Below, one piece after another: positions 1 to 11,837 of a DNA stretch of 64,000 nt (within the stretch, counting starts at the first letter, position 1; every line of letters begins with the position of its first letter). Location of the stretch: assembly GCF_009647605.1 (NCBI RefSeq), contig NZ_WJIF01000001.1, forward strand, positions 355,655-419,654, written 5' to 3'. Below the pieces are notes generated by a model that saw only the letters and a list, made by a program, of their open reading frames with translations, had not been told where the DNA came from and did no database searches. Made by a program: the position numbers and the translations under genes. Source of the DNA: Agromyces agglutinans (GTDB lineage Bacteria; Actinomycetota; Actinomycetes; Actinomycetales; Microbacteriaceae).

Positions 1-36
1 CCTGACGAGGTCGGCAGGGGCGCGCGACCGGATGCC

Positions 37-1260
37 TCAGCCGGCGACCTCCGCCTCGCCGAGCGCCGGCGCACCCGACACGGCGCGCCGCACCAGCCAC
101 GCCTCGATGAGCCCACTCCAGCGTTCGGGCTCGGCGTTCCAGAGCTTGGTGTGGCGGGCGTCGTGGAAGACCTCGAACTCGACGAGGTCGGGCCGGGCCT
201 CGGCGAATCGGCGCGCTCCGGCGATCGGCACGAAGCCGTCGTCCTCGCTCGCGAGCAGGAGCATCGGCACGTCGAACTCGTGCGCGCGCGCCACGGCGTC
301 GAGGCTCTCGAGGTCGATCGGGGCCGCCAGCCCGGTCACGCCGACGGCGACAGGTGCACTGAGGATCCGGGTGACGAGGTCGCTGACGTCGTTCGGCAGG
401 CCGTAGGTCGAGCCCTGGAAGCGCAGGATGTCCGCCCAGTCGATGGCCGGCGACTCGAGGATCACGCCCGTGAGCGCGGCGCGGACCTCCTCCGAGCGGA
501 GCACCGACTGCAGCACGATGGAGCCGCCCATCGACCAGCCCATGAGCACGACCTCGCGGGCGCCGTGCGCCCGGGCGTAGGCGACGGCGGCGACCACGTC
601 CTCCCACTCGGTGCCGCCGAGCCCGTACCGCCGGTCGACGCTCTCGGGAGCCTCGCCGTCGTTGCGGTAGGAGACGAGCAGCGAGTCCCAGCCCGCTTCA
701 CGCGCGGGAAGCACAGCACGCAGCGCCTCCTGGCGCTTCGCCCCGCGGCCGTGCACCTGCACGACCCAGCGACCCGACGGTTCCGCCGCCGGCACGTGCC
801 AGGCCGGGGCGGGGCCGAGCGAGGTCTGCACGACGACGTTCTCGTAGTCCACGCCGACCTCCCAAGGGCCGAGCATCAGCCAGCCGTCCATGCGTGCGTG
901 CCGTGCCCGTTCGAGCCGGCCGAAGTCGACGCCCTCGAGCACGCGGGTGACGAGTCGGCCGTTGGTCGTGACGACCTCGCCGAGCCTCGCGTGCCCGGCG
1001 CCGCGCTCGAACCAGAGGCCGTACCGTCCGGGCATGTCGACTTCGACGCCCTCGAGCACGACGCGCGCGGCGGGCAGGTCGACCGAGACGACCCGCACGT
1101 CCTCCTCGCGCTCACGGGGCGGGGTGACCACCTTCCGGGCGAAGACGACGGCCACGACGCCGACCACGACCGCGGCGACCGCGGCGACCGCGGCGAGCAG
1201 TCCGACGGCGGCGACGAACCCCCCGACGACCGTTCCCGCACTGACCCGACGACGTTGCAT
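37..1260 (-). CDS. Alpha/beta hydrolase with N-terminal membrane anchor
   Basis: Predicted serine hydrolase of the alpha/beta fold, 407 residues. Residues about 10-42 are a long run of Ala, Val and Gly that should form a signal anchor, so the catalytic domain probably faces outside. The nucleophile elbow is GWSMGGS with Ser243; likely partners are Asp340 or Asp341 (SEDDGFVP) and His370 (DARHTKLW). HGRGAKR near residue 170 fits the oxyanion strand. An AGGAGG box lies about 12 bases before the ATG, and the gene is divergent from the DUF3000 gene. The substrate is unknown; peptidase, esterase or lipase are all possible, so only the fold is named. Confidence 0.85.
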   Translation of the reverse strand: MQRRRVSAGTVVGGFVAAVGLLAAVAAVAAVVVGVVAVVFARKVVTPPREREEDVRVVSVDLPAARVVLEGVEVDMPGRYGLWFERGAGHARLGEVVTTNGRLVTRVLEGVDFGRLERARHARMDGWLMLGPWEVGVDYENVVVQTSLGPAPAWHVPAAEPSGRWVVQVHGRGAKRQEALRAVLPAREAGWDSLLVSYRNDGEAPESVDRRYGLGGTEWEDVVAAVAYARAHGAREVVLMGWSMGGSIVLQSVLRSEEVRAALTGVILESPAIDWADILRFQGSTYGLPNDVSDLVTRILSAPVAVGVTGLAAPIDLESLDAVARAHEFDVPMLLLASEDDGFVPIAGARRFAEARPDLVEFEVFHDARHTKLWNAEPERWSGLIEAWLVRRAVSGAPALGEAEVAG

Positions 1261-1336
1261 GCGACCCGTTCCCCTCCTCGACCGGCGATGGTCGGGGCTC
1301 GCGGCGCGCCGCGGCCTCCCGTCCCGGTCCAGACTC

Positions 1337-1342
1337 TAGTCT
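1337..1342 (+). promoter_or_regulatory. -10 box of a leaderless DUF3000 transcript
   Basis: TAGTCT ends six bases before the GTG start of the DUF3000 gene. There is no Shine-Dalgarno box, so transcription probably begins at the start codon itself. Confidence 0.5.
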
Positions 1343-1348
1343 GCACAC

Positions 1349-1936
1349 GTGCCCGACCGAGCGACGCCAGCGCCTGCCGAGTTCGAGGCTGCACTCGCCT
1401 CGATGAAGGCGGCGGAACCGCGCGATGAACTGCGCATCGAGGAGTTCCCCGCGCCGGGTTCCCTCGCGCCCTTCGCGGCCGCGCTCGCCGCCGACGTCGC
1501 GCCCGACCGCCACGCCGACGACTCCGATCTCGGCACGGGCCGGTTCGTCCTCCTGTACGACCCCGACGAGCCCGAGGCCTGGGGCGGCCGGTTCCGCGTC
1601 GTCTGCTTCGCCCAGGCTCCGCTCGAGACCGACATCGGGCTCGACCCGTTTGTCGCCGACGTGGCGTGGTCGTGGCTGGTCGATGCCCTCGATGCCCGCG
1701 GGGCGAAATACGTCGCCGCGAGCGGCACCGCGACGAAGATCCTCTCGACCGGCTACGGCGAGCTCGCCCACCGGGGCGATGGCGCGCAGCTCGAGCTGCG
1801 CGCGTCCTGGACCCCGCTCGACGCGCAGATCGCACCGCATGTGGAAAGCTGGGGAGAACTGTTGTGCATGCTCGCCGGGCTGCCGCCCCGTTCCGAAGGG
1901 GTGACCGCCCTGCCCCGTCGGAGGAACCGTGGTTGA
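1349..1936 (+). CDS. DUF3000 family protein
   Basis: A 195-residue protein recognised as the actinobacterial family DUF3000, whose function is not known. It has no signal peptide or membrane segment and is predicted cytosolic. The middle of the protein (FRVVCFAQAPLETDIG, then a Trp-rich DVAWSWLVDAL segment) is the most family-like part. It starts with GTG directly after a -10 box. The 3' end overlaps the start of the RNase D-like gene by eight bases, so the two are probably translated from one message. This pairing points to RNA metabolism only by association. Confidence 0.8.
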   Translation: MPDRATPAPAEFEAALASMKAAEPRDELRIEEFPAPGSLAPFAAALAADVAPDRHADDSDLGTGRFVLLYDPDEPEAWGGRFRVVCFAQAPLETDIGLDPFVADVAWSWLVDALDARGAKYVAASGTATKILSTGYGELAHRGDGAQLELRASWTPLDAQIAPHVESWGELLCMLAGLPPRSEGVTALPRRRNRG

Positions 1937-3125
1937 ATTCCGGGTCGTCGAAGGCCCCGAGGCGTTCGACGCCGCCGTGCGAGCGCTGGGCGACGGCGAG
2001 GGGCCGATCGCCGTCGATGCCGAGCGGGCGAGCGGATTCCGGTACTCGCAGCGCGCCTATCTCATCCAGATGTACCGCCGCGGCGCCGGCACCTTCCTCT
2101 TCGACCCGCCGACGATCCCCGACTTCTCCCCCCTCCAGGGCGTGATCGCCGATGAGGAGTGGGTCCTCCACGCGGCGAGCCAGGACCTCGCCTGCCTGCG
2201 GGAGGTGGGCCTCGACCCGTCGCACATCTTCGACACCGAGCTCGGCGCCCGCCTGCTCGGGATGCCGCGGGTGGGCCTCGCGTCGGTCGTCGAGGAACTC
2301 CTCGGCATCAAGCTCGCCAAGGAGCACTCGGCCGCCGACTGGTCGACGAGGCCGCTGCCCGACTCCTGGCTGACGTACGCCGCGCTCGACGTCGAACTGC
2401 TCGTCGACGTGCGCGACCGCCTCGGCGAACGGCTCGCCGAGGCGTCCAAGGCGGAGATCGCGACGCAGGAGTTCGACGCGGTGCTGCACAAGGACGCGAA
2501 GCCGCCGGCCGCCGAACCTTGGCGGCGGCTCTCGGGGCTGCACTCCATCCGTCACGCCCGGAACCTCGCGGTCGCGAGGGCGCTGTGGATCGCCCGCGAC
2601 TCGCACGCATCCCAGATCGACGTCGCGCCGGGCCGCCTGGTGCCCGACGCCTCGCTCGTGGCCGCCGCGAAGGCGCTCCCGCGCACGAAGCGCGCCCTCG
2701 CCGACCTCCGCGAGTTCACCGGTCGCGCGAGCCGCTCGGAGATCGACCGATGGTGGGCGGCGATCGAGGAGGGCCTCGCCACCGACGACCTGCCGGCGCT
2801 GCGCGTGCCCAGCGACGCTCCCCCGCCTCCGCGCGGCTGGGCGTCGCGGCATCCCGATGCCGATGCGCGGTTGCGGCTCGCGAAGGCGGCCGTCGGCGAG
2901 GTCGCCGAGCAGATGGACATGCCCGTGGAGAACCTGCTGACGCCCGACCACCTGCGCCGGCTCGCGTGGAGACCCCCGGCCGACGCCTCCTCCGCCGGCA
3001 TCCGCGACGCGCTCGCCAAACTCGGCGCGCGCCCGTGGCAGCTTGACGCGACCGCACAGATTATCGCCGACGCCTTTGTGAAGGCCGCACAATCGGTGGA
3101 AGACGCCTCCGCCGAGGCTTCGTAG
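1929..3125 (+). CDS. RNase D-like 3'-5' exonuclease with HRDC domain
   Basis: 398 residues. The N-terminal half is a DEDD-type 3'-5' exonuclease: Asp30 and Glu32 in AVDAERAS form the first metal motif, DTELGARLLG follows, and a Tyr and Asp in TYAALDVELLVDVRD close the active site in the DEDDy arrangement. The region around residues 200-280 is an HRDC nucleic-acid-binding domain, and the C-terminal part resembles a second HRDC-like segment. This architecture is that of RNase D, which trims the 3' ends of structured RNAs and tRNA precursors. The gene starts with GTG inside the end of DUF3000. Direct RNase D activity has not been shown for actinobacterial members that I know of. Confidence 0.85.
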   Translation: MVEFRVVEGPEAFDAAVRALGDGEGPIAVDAERASGFRYSQRAYLIQMYRRGAGTFLFDPPTIPDFSPLQGVIADEEWVLHAASQDLACLREVGLDPSHIFDTELGARLLGMPRVGLASVVEELLGIKLAKEHSAADWSTRPLPDSWLTYAALDVELLVDVRDRLGERLAEASKAEIATQEFDAVLHKDAKPPAAEPWRRLSGLHSIRHARNLAVARALWIARDSHASQIDVAPGRLVPDASLVAAAKALPRTKRALADLREFTGRASRSEIDRWWAAIEEGLATDDLPALRVPSDAPPPPRGWASRHPDADARLRLAKAAVGEVAEQMDMPVENLLTPDHLRRLAWRPPADASSAGIRDALAKLGARPWQLDATAQIIADAFVKAAQSVEDASAEAS

Positions 3126-3200
3126 GTTCCGTCAACCGATTCGAGGCCTCAGGCGGCCCTTCATAGGATCGGAGCATCCTGATCGAAAGGGAGCTGCAGC

Positions 3201-4406
3201 GTGGCTGAACGAGCTGATGTCGTGTTCGTCGACGGGGTCCGAACCCCGTTCGGACGAGCCGGTGAAAAGGGCATGTACTGGAACACCCGGGCCGACGACC
3301 TCGCGGTCAAGGCGATCACCGGGCTGCTCGAGCGCAACCCGAACCTGCCGAAGGAGCGCGTCGACGACGTCGCGATCGCGGCGACCACCCAGCAGGGCGA
3401 CCAGGGGCTCACGCTCGGTCGCACCGCGGCGATCCTCGCCGGCCTGCCGATGACCGTGCCCGGATTCGCGATCGACCGCATGTGCGCCGGCGCGATGACC
3501 GCGGTCACGACGACCGGCTCCGGCATCGGCTTCGGCCAGTACGACGTCGTCATCGCCGGCGGCGTCGAGCACATGGGGCGTCACCCGATGGGCCTCGATG
3601 CCGACCCGAACCCGCGGTTCCTCACCGAGAAGCTCGTCGCGGCCGATGCGCTGAACATGGGCAACACCGCCGAGCGCCTGCACGACCGGTTCCCGCAGCT
3701 CACCAAGGAGCGCTCCGACCGCTTCGGCATGCTGAGCCAGCAGAAGGTGCAGGCCGCGTACGACGCCGGCCACCTCCAACCCGACCTCGTCCCCGTCGCG
3801 ATCCGCACGAACGAGGGCTGGGGTCTCGCGACCGAAGACGAGGGCCGCCGCCCCGAGACGACCATGGAGGGGCTCGCGACGCTGAAGACCCCGTTCCGCC
3901 CCCACGGCCGGGTCAGCGCGGGCAACGCGTCGCCGCTCACCGACGGCGCGACCGCCGCGATCCTCGCCTCGGGCGACGCGGTCAAGGAGCTCGGTCTCAC
4001 GGCGAAGATGCGCATGGTGAGCTTCGGCTTCGCCGGTGTCGAGCCCGAGGTCATGGGCATCGGCCCGATCCCCTCGACCGAGAAGGCGCTCAAGCGCGCC
4101 GGGCTGAAGATCGAGGACATCGGGCTCTTCGAGCTCAACGAGGCGTTCGCCGTACAGGTGCTGAGCTTCCTCGACCACTTCGGCATCGCCGACGACGACG
4201 AGCGTGTCAACCCGTGGGGCGGGGCGATCGCGATCGGCCACCCGCTCGCGGCATCCGGCGTGCGCCTCATGCTGCAGCTGGCCCGCCAGTTCGAACAGCA
4301 CCCCGAGGTGCGCTACGGCCTCACCGCGATGTGCGTCGGACTCGGCCAGGGCGGCAGCGTCATCTGGGAGAACCCGCACCACAAGAAGTACGGAAAGGGA
4401 CGCTGA
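3201..4406 (+). CDS. fadA: Acetyl-CoA acyltransferase (thiolase)
   Basis: Thiolase of 401 residues that cleaves 3-ketoacyl-CoA with CoA in the last step of fatty-acid beta-oxidation. The acyl-accepting cysteine is Cys95 in DRMCAGAMT. The other catalytic motifs are NEAFA, GGAIAIGHPLAASG with its His, and the second Cys in CVGLGQGG. The GTG start has a strong AAGGGAG Shine-Dalgarno box, and a weak -10 (TAGGAT) lies further upstream. The next gene, the hydratase-dehydrogenase subunit, begins five bases after its stop. Together they form a fadAB operon in thiolase-first order. Confidence 0.95.
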   Translation: MAERADVVFVDGVRTPFGRAGEKGMYWNTRADDLAVKAITGLLERNPNLPKERVDDVAIAATTQQGDQGLTLGRTAAILAGLPMTVPGFAIDRMCAGAMTAVTTTGSGIGFGQYDVVIAGGVEHMGRHPMGLDADPNPRFLTEKLVAADALNMGNTAERLHDRFPQLTKERSDRFGMLSQQKVQAAYDAGHLQPDLVPVAIRTNEGWGLATEDEGRRPETTMEGLATLKTPFRPHGRVSAGNASPLTDGATAAILASGDAVKELGLTAKMRMVSFGFAGVEPEVMGIGPIPSTEKALKRAGLKIEDIGLFELNEAFAVQVLSFLDHFGIADDDERVNPWGGAIAIGHPLAASGVRLMLQLARQFEQHPEVRYGLTAMCVGLGQGGSVIWENPHHKKYGKGR

Positions 4407-4411
4407 ACGCG

Positions 4412-6553
4412 ATGACCGACTACTCGAAGATCGACTTCTCCGAGCTCGCTGCGGCGTTCGCCGACGATGAGGTCGTCACGCACTCGTACGTCCGGGACAT
4501 CCGTCTCGCGTCGGGCCGCGTGCTCGCCCTGATCACGCTCGACAACGGCCGCGACCACACGCGGCCGTCGACCCTCGGGCCGGTGACGCTGCTCGAGCTG
4601 AACGACCGGCTCGACGAGCTCAAGGTCCGCGCGGCCGCGGGCGAGATCCAGGCCGTCGCGATCACCGGCAAGCCCTACTTCCTCGCCGCGGGTGCCGACC
4701 TCTCCAAGGTCGGCGAGATCCCGAGCCGCGAGATCGCCCTGCAGATGGGCCAGCTCGGCCACTTCGTGCTCGGCAAGCTCGGCGAGCTGGGCGTGCCGTC
4801 GTTCTGCTTCATCAACGGCCTCGCCCTCGGCGGCGGCGTCGAGATCGCGCTCAACAGCGACTACCGCACACTGGATGCCTCGGCGCCGGCGATCGCGCTG
4901 CCCGAGGTGTTCCTCGGCATCATCCCGGGCTGGGGCGGCGCGTACCTGTTGCCGAACCTGATCGGCATCGAGAACGCCCTCAAGGTCGTCGTCGAGAACC
5001 CGCTCAAGAACAACCGCATGCTGAAGGCGCCCGAGGCGTTCGGGCTCGGCATGGCCGACGCGATGTTCCCGACCGTGAACTTCCTCGAGGACTCGCTGAA
5101 GTGGGCCGACGGCGTGCTGGGCGGAACCGTCCAGGTGAAGCGACCCAACGTGCCCGGCAAGCTCGAGAAGCTCGCCAAGTGGGACATCGCGATCGGCATC
5201 GCCCGCAAGACGCTCGAGGCCAAGCTCGGCACCGTCGCGAAGTCGCCGTACCGCGCACTCGACCTGCTCAAGGCCGCGAAGAGCGGCACGAAGGCCGAGG
5301 GCTTCGAGCGTGAAGATGAGGCGCTGGCCGACCTCGTCGCGGGCGACCAGTTCGTCGCGTCGATCTACGCCTTCAACCTCGTGCAGAAGCGCGCGAAGCG
5401 ACCCGCAGGGGCGCCCGACAAGTCGCTCGCCCGCAAGGTCACGAAGGTCGGCATCATCGGTGCGGGCCTCATGGCCAGCCAGTTCGCCCTGCTCTTCGTC
5501 CGTCGCCTCCAGGTGCCCGTGGTCATCACCGACCTCGACCAGGCCCGCGTCGACAAGGGGCTCGCGTACATCACCGACGAGATCGGCAAGCTCGAGCAGA
5601 AGGGCCGCATCGACGGCGACGAGGCGAACCGCCTGCGGGCCCTCGTCTCCGGCACGACCGACAAGGCCGACTTCGCCGACTGCGACTGGGTCATCGAGGC
5701 GGTGTTCGAGGACCTCGCGGTCAAGCAGCAGGTCTTCGCCGATGTCGAGCAGTACGTCTCGGAGACCGCGGTGCTCGCGACCAACACGTCGTCGCTGTCG
5801 GTCGAACAGATCGGCGCGAACCTGGCGCACCCCGAGCGGGTCGTCGGGTTCCACTTCTTCAACCCGGTCGCGGTCATGCCGCTGCTCGAGATCGTGAAGG
5901 CGCCGGCGACCGACGACGAGACCCTGGCCACCGCGTTCGCGGTCGCCGCGAAGCTGCGGAAGTCGGCCGTGCTCACGGCCGACGCGCCCGGCTTCGTCGT
6001 CAACCGCCTGCTCGCGAAGGTCATGGGCGAAGCCGCCCGAGCCGTCGACGAGGGCACGCCCGTGCCCGTGGTCGAGAAGGCGCTCGCGCCGATCGGCCTG
6101 CCGATGGGCCCGTTCGAGCTCATCGACCTCGTCGGCTGGGCCGTCGCCGCGCACGTGCAGGACACGATGATGCGCGAGTTCCCCGACCGCTTCTACGCGT
6201 CGGAGAACATGCACGTGCTCTCCAAGCTCGGCGAGGTCGTCGAGAAGGACAAGAACGGCAAGGTCGTCGACCTGACCAAGGAGGCCAAGAAGGCCATCAC
6301 GGTCGGCAAGACGCCCGTCGACGAAGCCACCATCCTGCGCCGCGTCGAAGACGAGCTCGCGCGCGAGATCAAGCTCATGCTCGACGAGAAGGTCGTCGCC
6401 GCGGCCGAGGACATCGACCTCTGCCTCATCCTCGGCGCCGGCTGGCCCTTCCAGGCCGGCGGGGCGACGCCCTACCTCGACCGCGTGGGCGCCTCCGAGC
6501 GCGTCTTCGGCGACACGTTCCACCACCCGCCGATCCTCGGCGTCGGCGCGTAG
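4412..6553 (+). CDS. fadB: Fatty-oxidation multifunctional subunit (enoyl-CoA hydratase / 3-hydroxyacyl-CoA dehydrogenase)
   Basis: 713 residues. The first half is a crotonase domain with the oxyanion loop and catalytic Glu in NGLALGGGVEIALNSDY. From about residue 345 a Rossmann domain begins (GIIGAGLMAS), with the dehydrogenase motif HFFNPVAVMPLLEIV and the C-terminal segment DAPGFVVNRLL. It hydrates 2-enoyl-CoA and oxidises the 3-hydroxyacyl-CoA with NAD+. The start chosen is the ATG just after the fadA stop (MTDYSKIDF). The same frame stays open far upstream inside fadA, but that part is out of frame with the thiolase and carries no homology. A strong hairpin follows the stop. Confidence 0.95.
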   Translation: MTDYSKIDFSELAAAFADDEVVTHSYVRDIRLASGRVLALITLDNGRDHTRPSTLGPVTLLELNDRLDELKVRAAAGEIQAVAITGKPYFLAAGADLSKVGEIPSREIALQMGQLGHFVLGKLGELGVPSFCFINGLALGGGVEIALNSDYRTLDASAPAIALPEVFLGIIPGWGGAYLLPNLIGIENALKVVVENPLKNNRMLKAPEAFGLGMADAMFPTVNFLEDSLKWADGVLGGTVQVKRPNVPGKLEKLAKWDIAIGIARKTLEAKLGTVAKSPYRALDLLKAAKSGTKAEGFEREDEALADLVAGDQFVASIYAFNLVQKRAKRPAGAPDKSLARKVTKVGIIGAGLMASQFALLFVRRLQVPVVITDLDQARVDKGLAYITDEIGKLEQKGRIDGDEANRLRALVSGTTDKADFADCDWVIEAVFEDLAVKQQVFADVEQYVSETAVLATNTSSLSVEQIGANLAHPERVVGFHFFNPVAVMPLLEIVKAPATDDETLATAFAVAAKLRKSAVLTADAPGFVVNRLLAKVMGEAARAVDEGTPVPVVEKALAPIGLPMGPFELIDLVGWAVAAHVQDTMMREFPDRFYASENMHVLSKLGEVVEKDKNGKVVDLTKEAKKAITVGKTPVDEATILRRVEDELAREIKLMLDEKVVAAAEDIDLCLILGAGWPFQAGGATPYLDRVGASERVFGDTFHHPPILGVGA

Positions 6554-6566
6554 GCACCGAGACGGT

Positions 6567-6608
6567 ACGACGAAGGGCTCCGGCGTGATCGCCGGAGCCC
6601 TTCGTCGT
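6567..6608. terminator. Bidirectional hairpin terminator between fadB and dxs
   Basis: A perfect 18-base inverted repeat around the loop GTGATC lies between two convergent genes. There is no clear T-tract, as is usual in actinobacterial terminators. It could end transcription from either side. Confidence 0.75.
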
Positions 6609-6717
6609 CGCAGTTGCGTAGTCGTGGCGTTGCGCGGCCCGCTCCGATGCGCAGCTTGCGCGGTCGCGCAGACCGCGCGTCGCCCAACCGCGGCCGCGCA
6701 GCCCGCGCCTCGCGCGC

Positions 6718-8664
6718 TCAGACCCGCCGCTGCGCCCCCGTGTCGCTCGAGACCTGCTCGAGGCCGGCGCCGCGGGCATGCGGCAACTTCGAGCCGAGCA
6801 CCATCGCCGTCACGTCACGGGCGATCTGCTGCGGCGTGAGGCCGACCTGTTCGAGGATCTCGCTCCGCGAGGCGTGATCGAGGAACTCGTCGGGCAGCCC
6901 GAGCTCGGTGACCGCCGTGTCGACGCCGGCCTCGCGCAGGTCCTGGCGGATACGGGTTCCGATGCCGCCGACGCGGATGCCGTCTTCGAGACTCACGAGG
7001 ATCCGGTAGTCGGCGGCCAGCTCGATGACGCTGCGGGGCACGGGAACGACCCAGCGCGGGTCGACGACCGTCGCGCCGATGCCCTGGGCCTCGAGCCGGG
7101 CCGCGACGTCGAGCGCGATGCCCGCCATCGGGCCCACGGCGACGATCAGCACGTCACGTCGCTCGGACTCCACGAGCACGTCGACGCCGTCGGGCGTGCG
7201 GCGGACGGCGTCGTACTGGACGCCGACCGTGCCCTTCGGGAAGCGCAGCACGGTCGGGGCGTCGCGCACGGCCACGGCCTCGCCGAGCTCCTCGGCCAGG
7301 CGAACCGCATCGCGCGGCGCCGCCAGCCGGATGCCGGGCACGACCTGGAGGATCGACAGGTCCCACACACCGTGATGGCTGGGGCCATCGGGGCCCGTGA
7401 CCCCGGCACGATCGAGCACGAACGTGACGCCGGCGCGGTGCAACGCGACATCCATCAGCAGTTGGTCGAACGCGCGGTTCATGAACGTCGCGTACACCGC
7501 GACGACCGGGTGCAGCCCGCCGAAGGCGAGGCCGGCGGCCGAGGTCACCGCGTGCTGTTCGGCGATGCCGACGTCGAAGACCCGGTTCGGGAACCGCTCG
7601 GCCATACGATGCAGGCCCGTCGGACGGAGCATGGCGGCCGTGATGCCCACGAGGCTCGGATCGCGTTCGGCGAGGCGCACCAGCTCGTCGGCGAAGGCGC
7701 TGGTCCACGAGGGGCCAGCCGCCGCCTCGAGGGACTCCCCCGTGTCGGGATCGATCTGCCCGACCGCGTGGAACTGGTCGGCGACATCGCGCAGCGCGGG
7801 CTCGTAGCCGCGGCCCTTCTCGGTGATGGCATGCACGATGACGGGGGCGCCGTAGTTCTTGGCCTGCCGGAGCGCCGCCTCCATGGCATGCTCGTCATGG
7901 CCGTCGACGGGGCCGACGTACTTGATGTCGAGGTTCGAGTAGAGCGCCTCGTTGTTGGTGAACCGGGCGAGGAAGCCGTGCAGGCCGCCGCGAACGCCGC
8001 GGTAGAACGCGCGCGCCGGGCCGCCCAGCCGATCGAAGGCACGGCGGCTCGAGATGTGCAGGGTGCGGTAGGTGCGCTTCGTGCGCACCGAGTTCAGGAA
8101 GCGGGCCATGCCGCCGATGGTCGGCGCGTACGACCGGCCGTTGTCGTTCACGACGATGACGAGGTTGCGCGTGTTGTCGTCGGAGATGTTGTTCAGCGCC
8201 TCCCACGTCATGCCGCCGGTGAGGGCGCCGTCGCCCACCACCGCCACCACGTGGCGATCGGACTGGCCCGTCATCTCGAACGCCTTCGAGATGCCGTCGG
8301 CCCAGCTCAGCGAACTCGACGCGTGCGAGCTCTCGACGATGTCGTGCTCGGACTCCGAGCGCTGCGGGTAGCCCGCGAGCCCGCCCCGCTGGCGGAGCGT
8401 CGAGAAGTCCTGGCGCCCGGTGAGGAGCTTGTGCACGTACGACTGGTGGCCCGTGTCGAAGACGATGGCGTCTTTGGGCGAGTCGAACACCCGGTGGATC
8501 GCGATCGTCATCTCGACGACGCCGAGGTTCGGCCCGAGGTGCCCGCCGGTCTTCGCGACGTTCTCGACGAGGTACGCGCGGACCTCGGCGGCGAGTGCCG
8601 CGAGCTCCGCCTGCGAGAGCGCGTCGAGGTCGCGAGGGCCTCCGATCTGCTCGAGCAGGGTCAT
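6718..8664 (-). CDS. dxs: 1-deoxy-D-xylulose-5-phosphate synthase
   Basis: Thiamine-diphosphate enzyme of 648 residues that condenses pyruvate with glyceraldehyde 3-phosphate in the first step of the MEP isoprenoid pathway. The ThDP/Mg motif is GDGALTGG at about residues 144-151, continued by [18 protein letters not shown]. His in [11 protein letters not shown] (about 72) and the transketolase-like central domain with [15 protein letters not shown] are typical. Length is normal for the family. The ATG is preceded by GGAAAGGCGG. The gene converges on fadB and lies upstream of a hairpin shared with the aconitase gene region. It is a single-gene transcript as far as I can see. Confidence 0.97.
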   Translation of the reverse strand: MTLLEQIGGPRDLDALSQAELAALAAEVRAYLVENVAKTGGHLGPNLGVVEMTIAIHRVFDSPKDAIVFDTGHQSYVHKLLTGRQDFSTLRQRGGLAGYPQRSESEHDIVESSHASSSLSWADGISKAFEMTGQSDRHVVAVVGDGALTGGMTWEALNNISDDNTRNLVIVVNDNGRSYAPTIGGMARFLNSVRTKRTYRTLHISSRRAFDRLGGPARAFYRGVRGGLHGFLARFTNNEALYSNLDIKYVGPVDGHDEHAMEAALRQAKNYGAPVIVHAITEKGRGYEPALRDVADQFHAVGQIDPDTGESLEAAAGPSWTSAFADELVRLAERDPSLVGITAAMLRPTGLHRMAERFPNRVFDVGIAEQHAVTSAAGLAFGGLHPVVAVYATFMNRAFDQLLMDVALHRAGVTFVLDRAGVTGPDGPSHHGVWDLSILQVVPGIRLAAPRDAVRLAEELGEAVAVRDAPTVLRFPKGTVGVQYDAVRRTPDGVDVLVESERRDVLIVAVGPMAGIALDVAARLEAQGIGATVVDPRWVVPVPRSVIELAADYRILVSLEDGIRVGGIGTRIRQDLREAGVDTAVTELGLPDEFLDHASRSEILEQVGLTPQQIARDVTAMVLGSKLPHARGAGLEQVSSDTGAQRRV

Positions 8665-8778
8665 CCGGTACCGCCTTTCCCGACGCGACGGCCGTGCCGC
8701 CCGACGTCGGATCGAGTCTACGCGTCCGGGTTCGGGGACGCCTGAACACGCGCTGCAGGGCGTGCGTGCACGTCAGAA

Positions 8779-8824
8779 CGCCCGCTCCGCGGCATCCATC
8801 GGAACGGATGCCGCGGAGCGGGCG
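8779..8824 (-). terminator. Terminator of the aconitase gene
   Basis: A 19-base inverted repeat (CGCCCGCTCCGCGGCATCC and its complement) with an eight-base loop lies directly after the aconitase stop codon and before dxs. Confidence 0.75.
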
Positions 8825-8842
8825 ATCGCTGCGGGTGGGTCG

Positions 8843-11680
<2,838 letters not shown>

Positions 11681-11812
11681 GATGTCCTCTCCTTCGCGGA
11701 TGCCGCGCGCGTGAGGCACCGGCATCTCGATCATGCTCGTCGGACAGGGGCTTCTCCAGCAAGGGTAACCTAAGCCGGATGCCCGCCGCCGGGCGCTTCG
11801 CAACCCGGAAAT

Positions 11813-11832
11813 TTATCTCGACGTCGAGATAA
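11813..11832. promoter_or_regulatory. Perfect 20-base palindrome upstream of aconitase (candidate operator)
   Basis: TTATCTCGACGTCGAGATAA reads the same on both strands. It stands between the 3' end of the DUF3159 gene and the aconitase start, in A+T-rich DNA unusual for this window. The form suits a winged-helix dimer of the MarR family. In Streptomyces the MarR protein TamR regulates aconitase; that this is a TamR-type site is my inference. Confidence 0.6.
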
Positions 11833-11837
11833 CTGTA

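Noticed and set aside
876-3092. 738-codon minus-strand open frame opposite the DUF3000 and RNase D genes
   Set aside because: Arg-rich without domains; shadow of the two forward genes.
3482-4411. Upstream open extension of the fadB frame through fadA
   Set aside because: It reads the thiolase gene out of frame, is Arg-rich, and has no homology; the crotonase domain starts at 4412.
4313-6526. 737-codon minus-strand open frame opposite fadB
   Set aside because: Composition is low in complexity (Arg, Asp, Val, Leu) and no domain is visible; it is a shadow.
11761-11790. TTAGGTTA-like half site resembling a DtxR/IdeR iron box upstream of aconitase
   Set aside because: Only one half matches the consensus; the other arm is missing.
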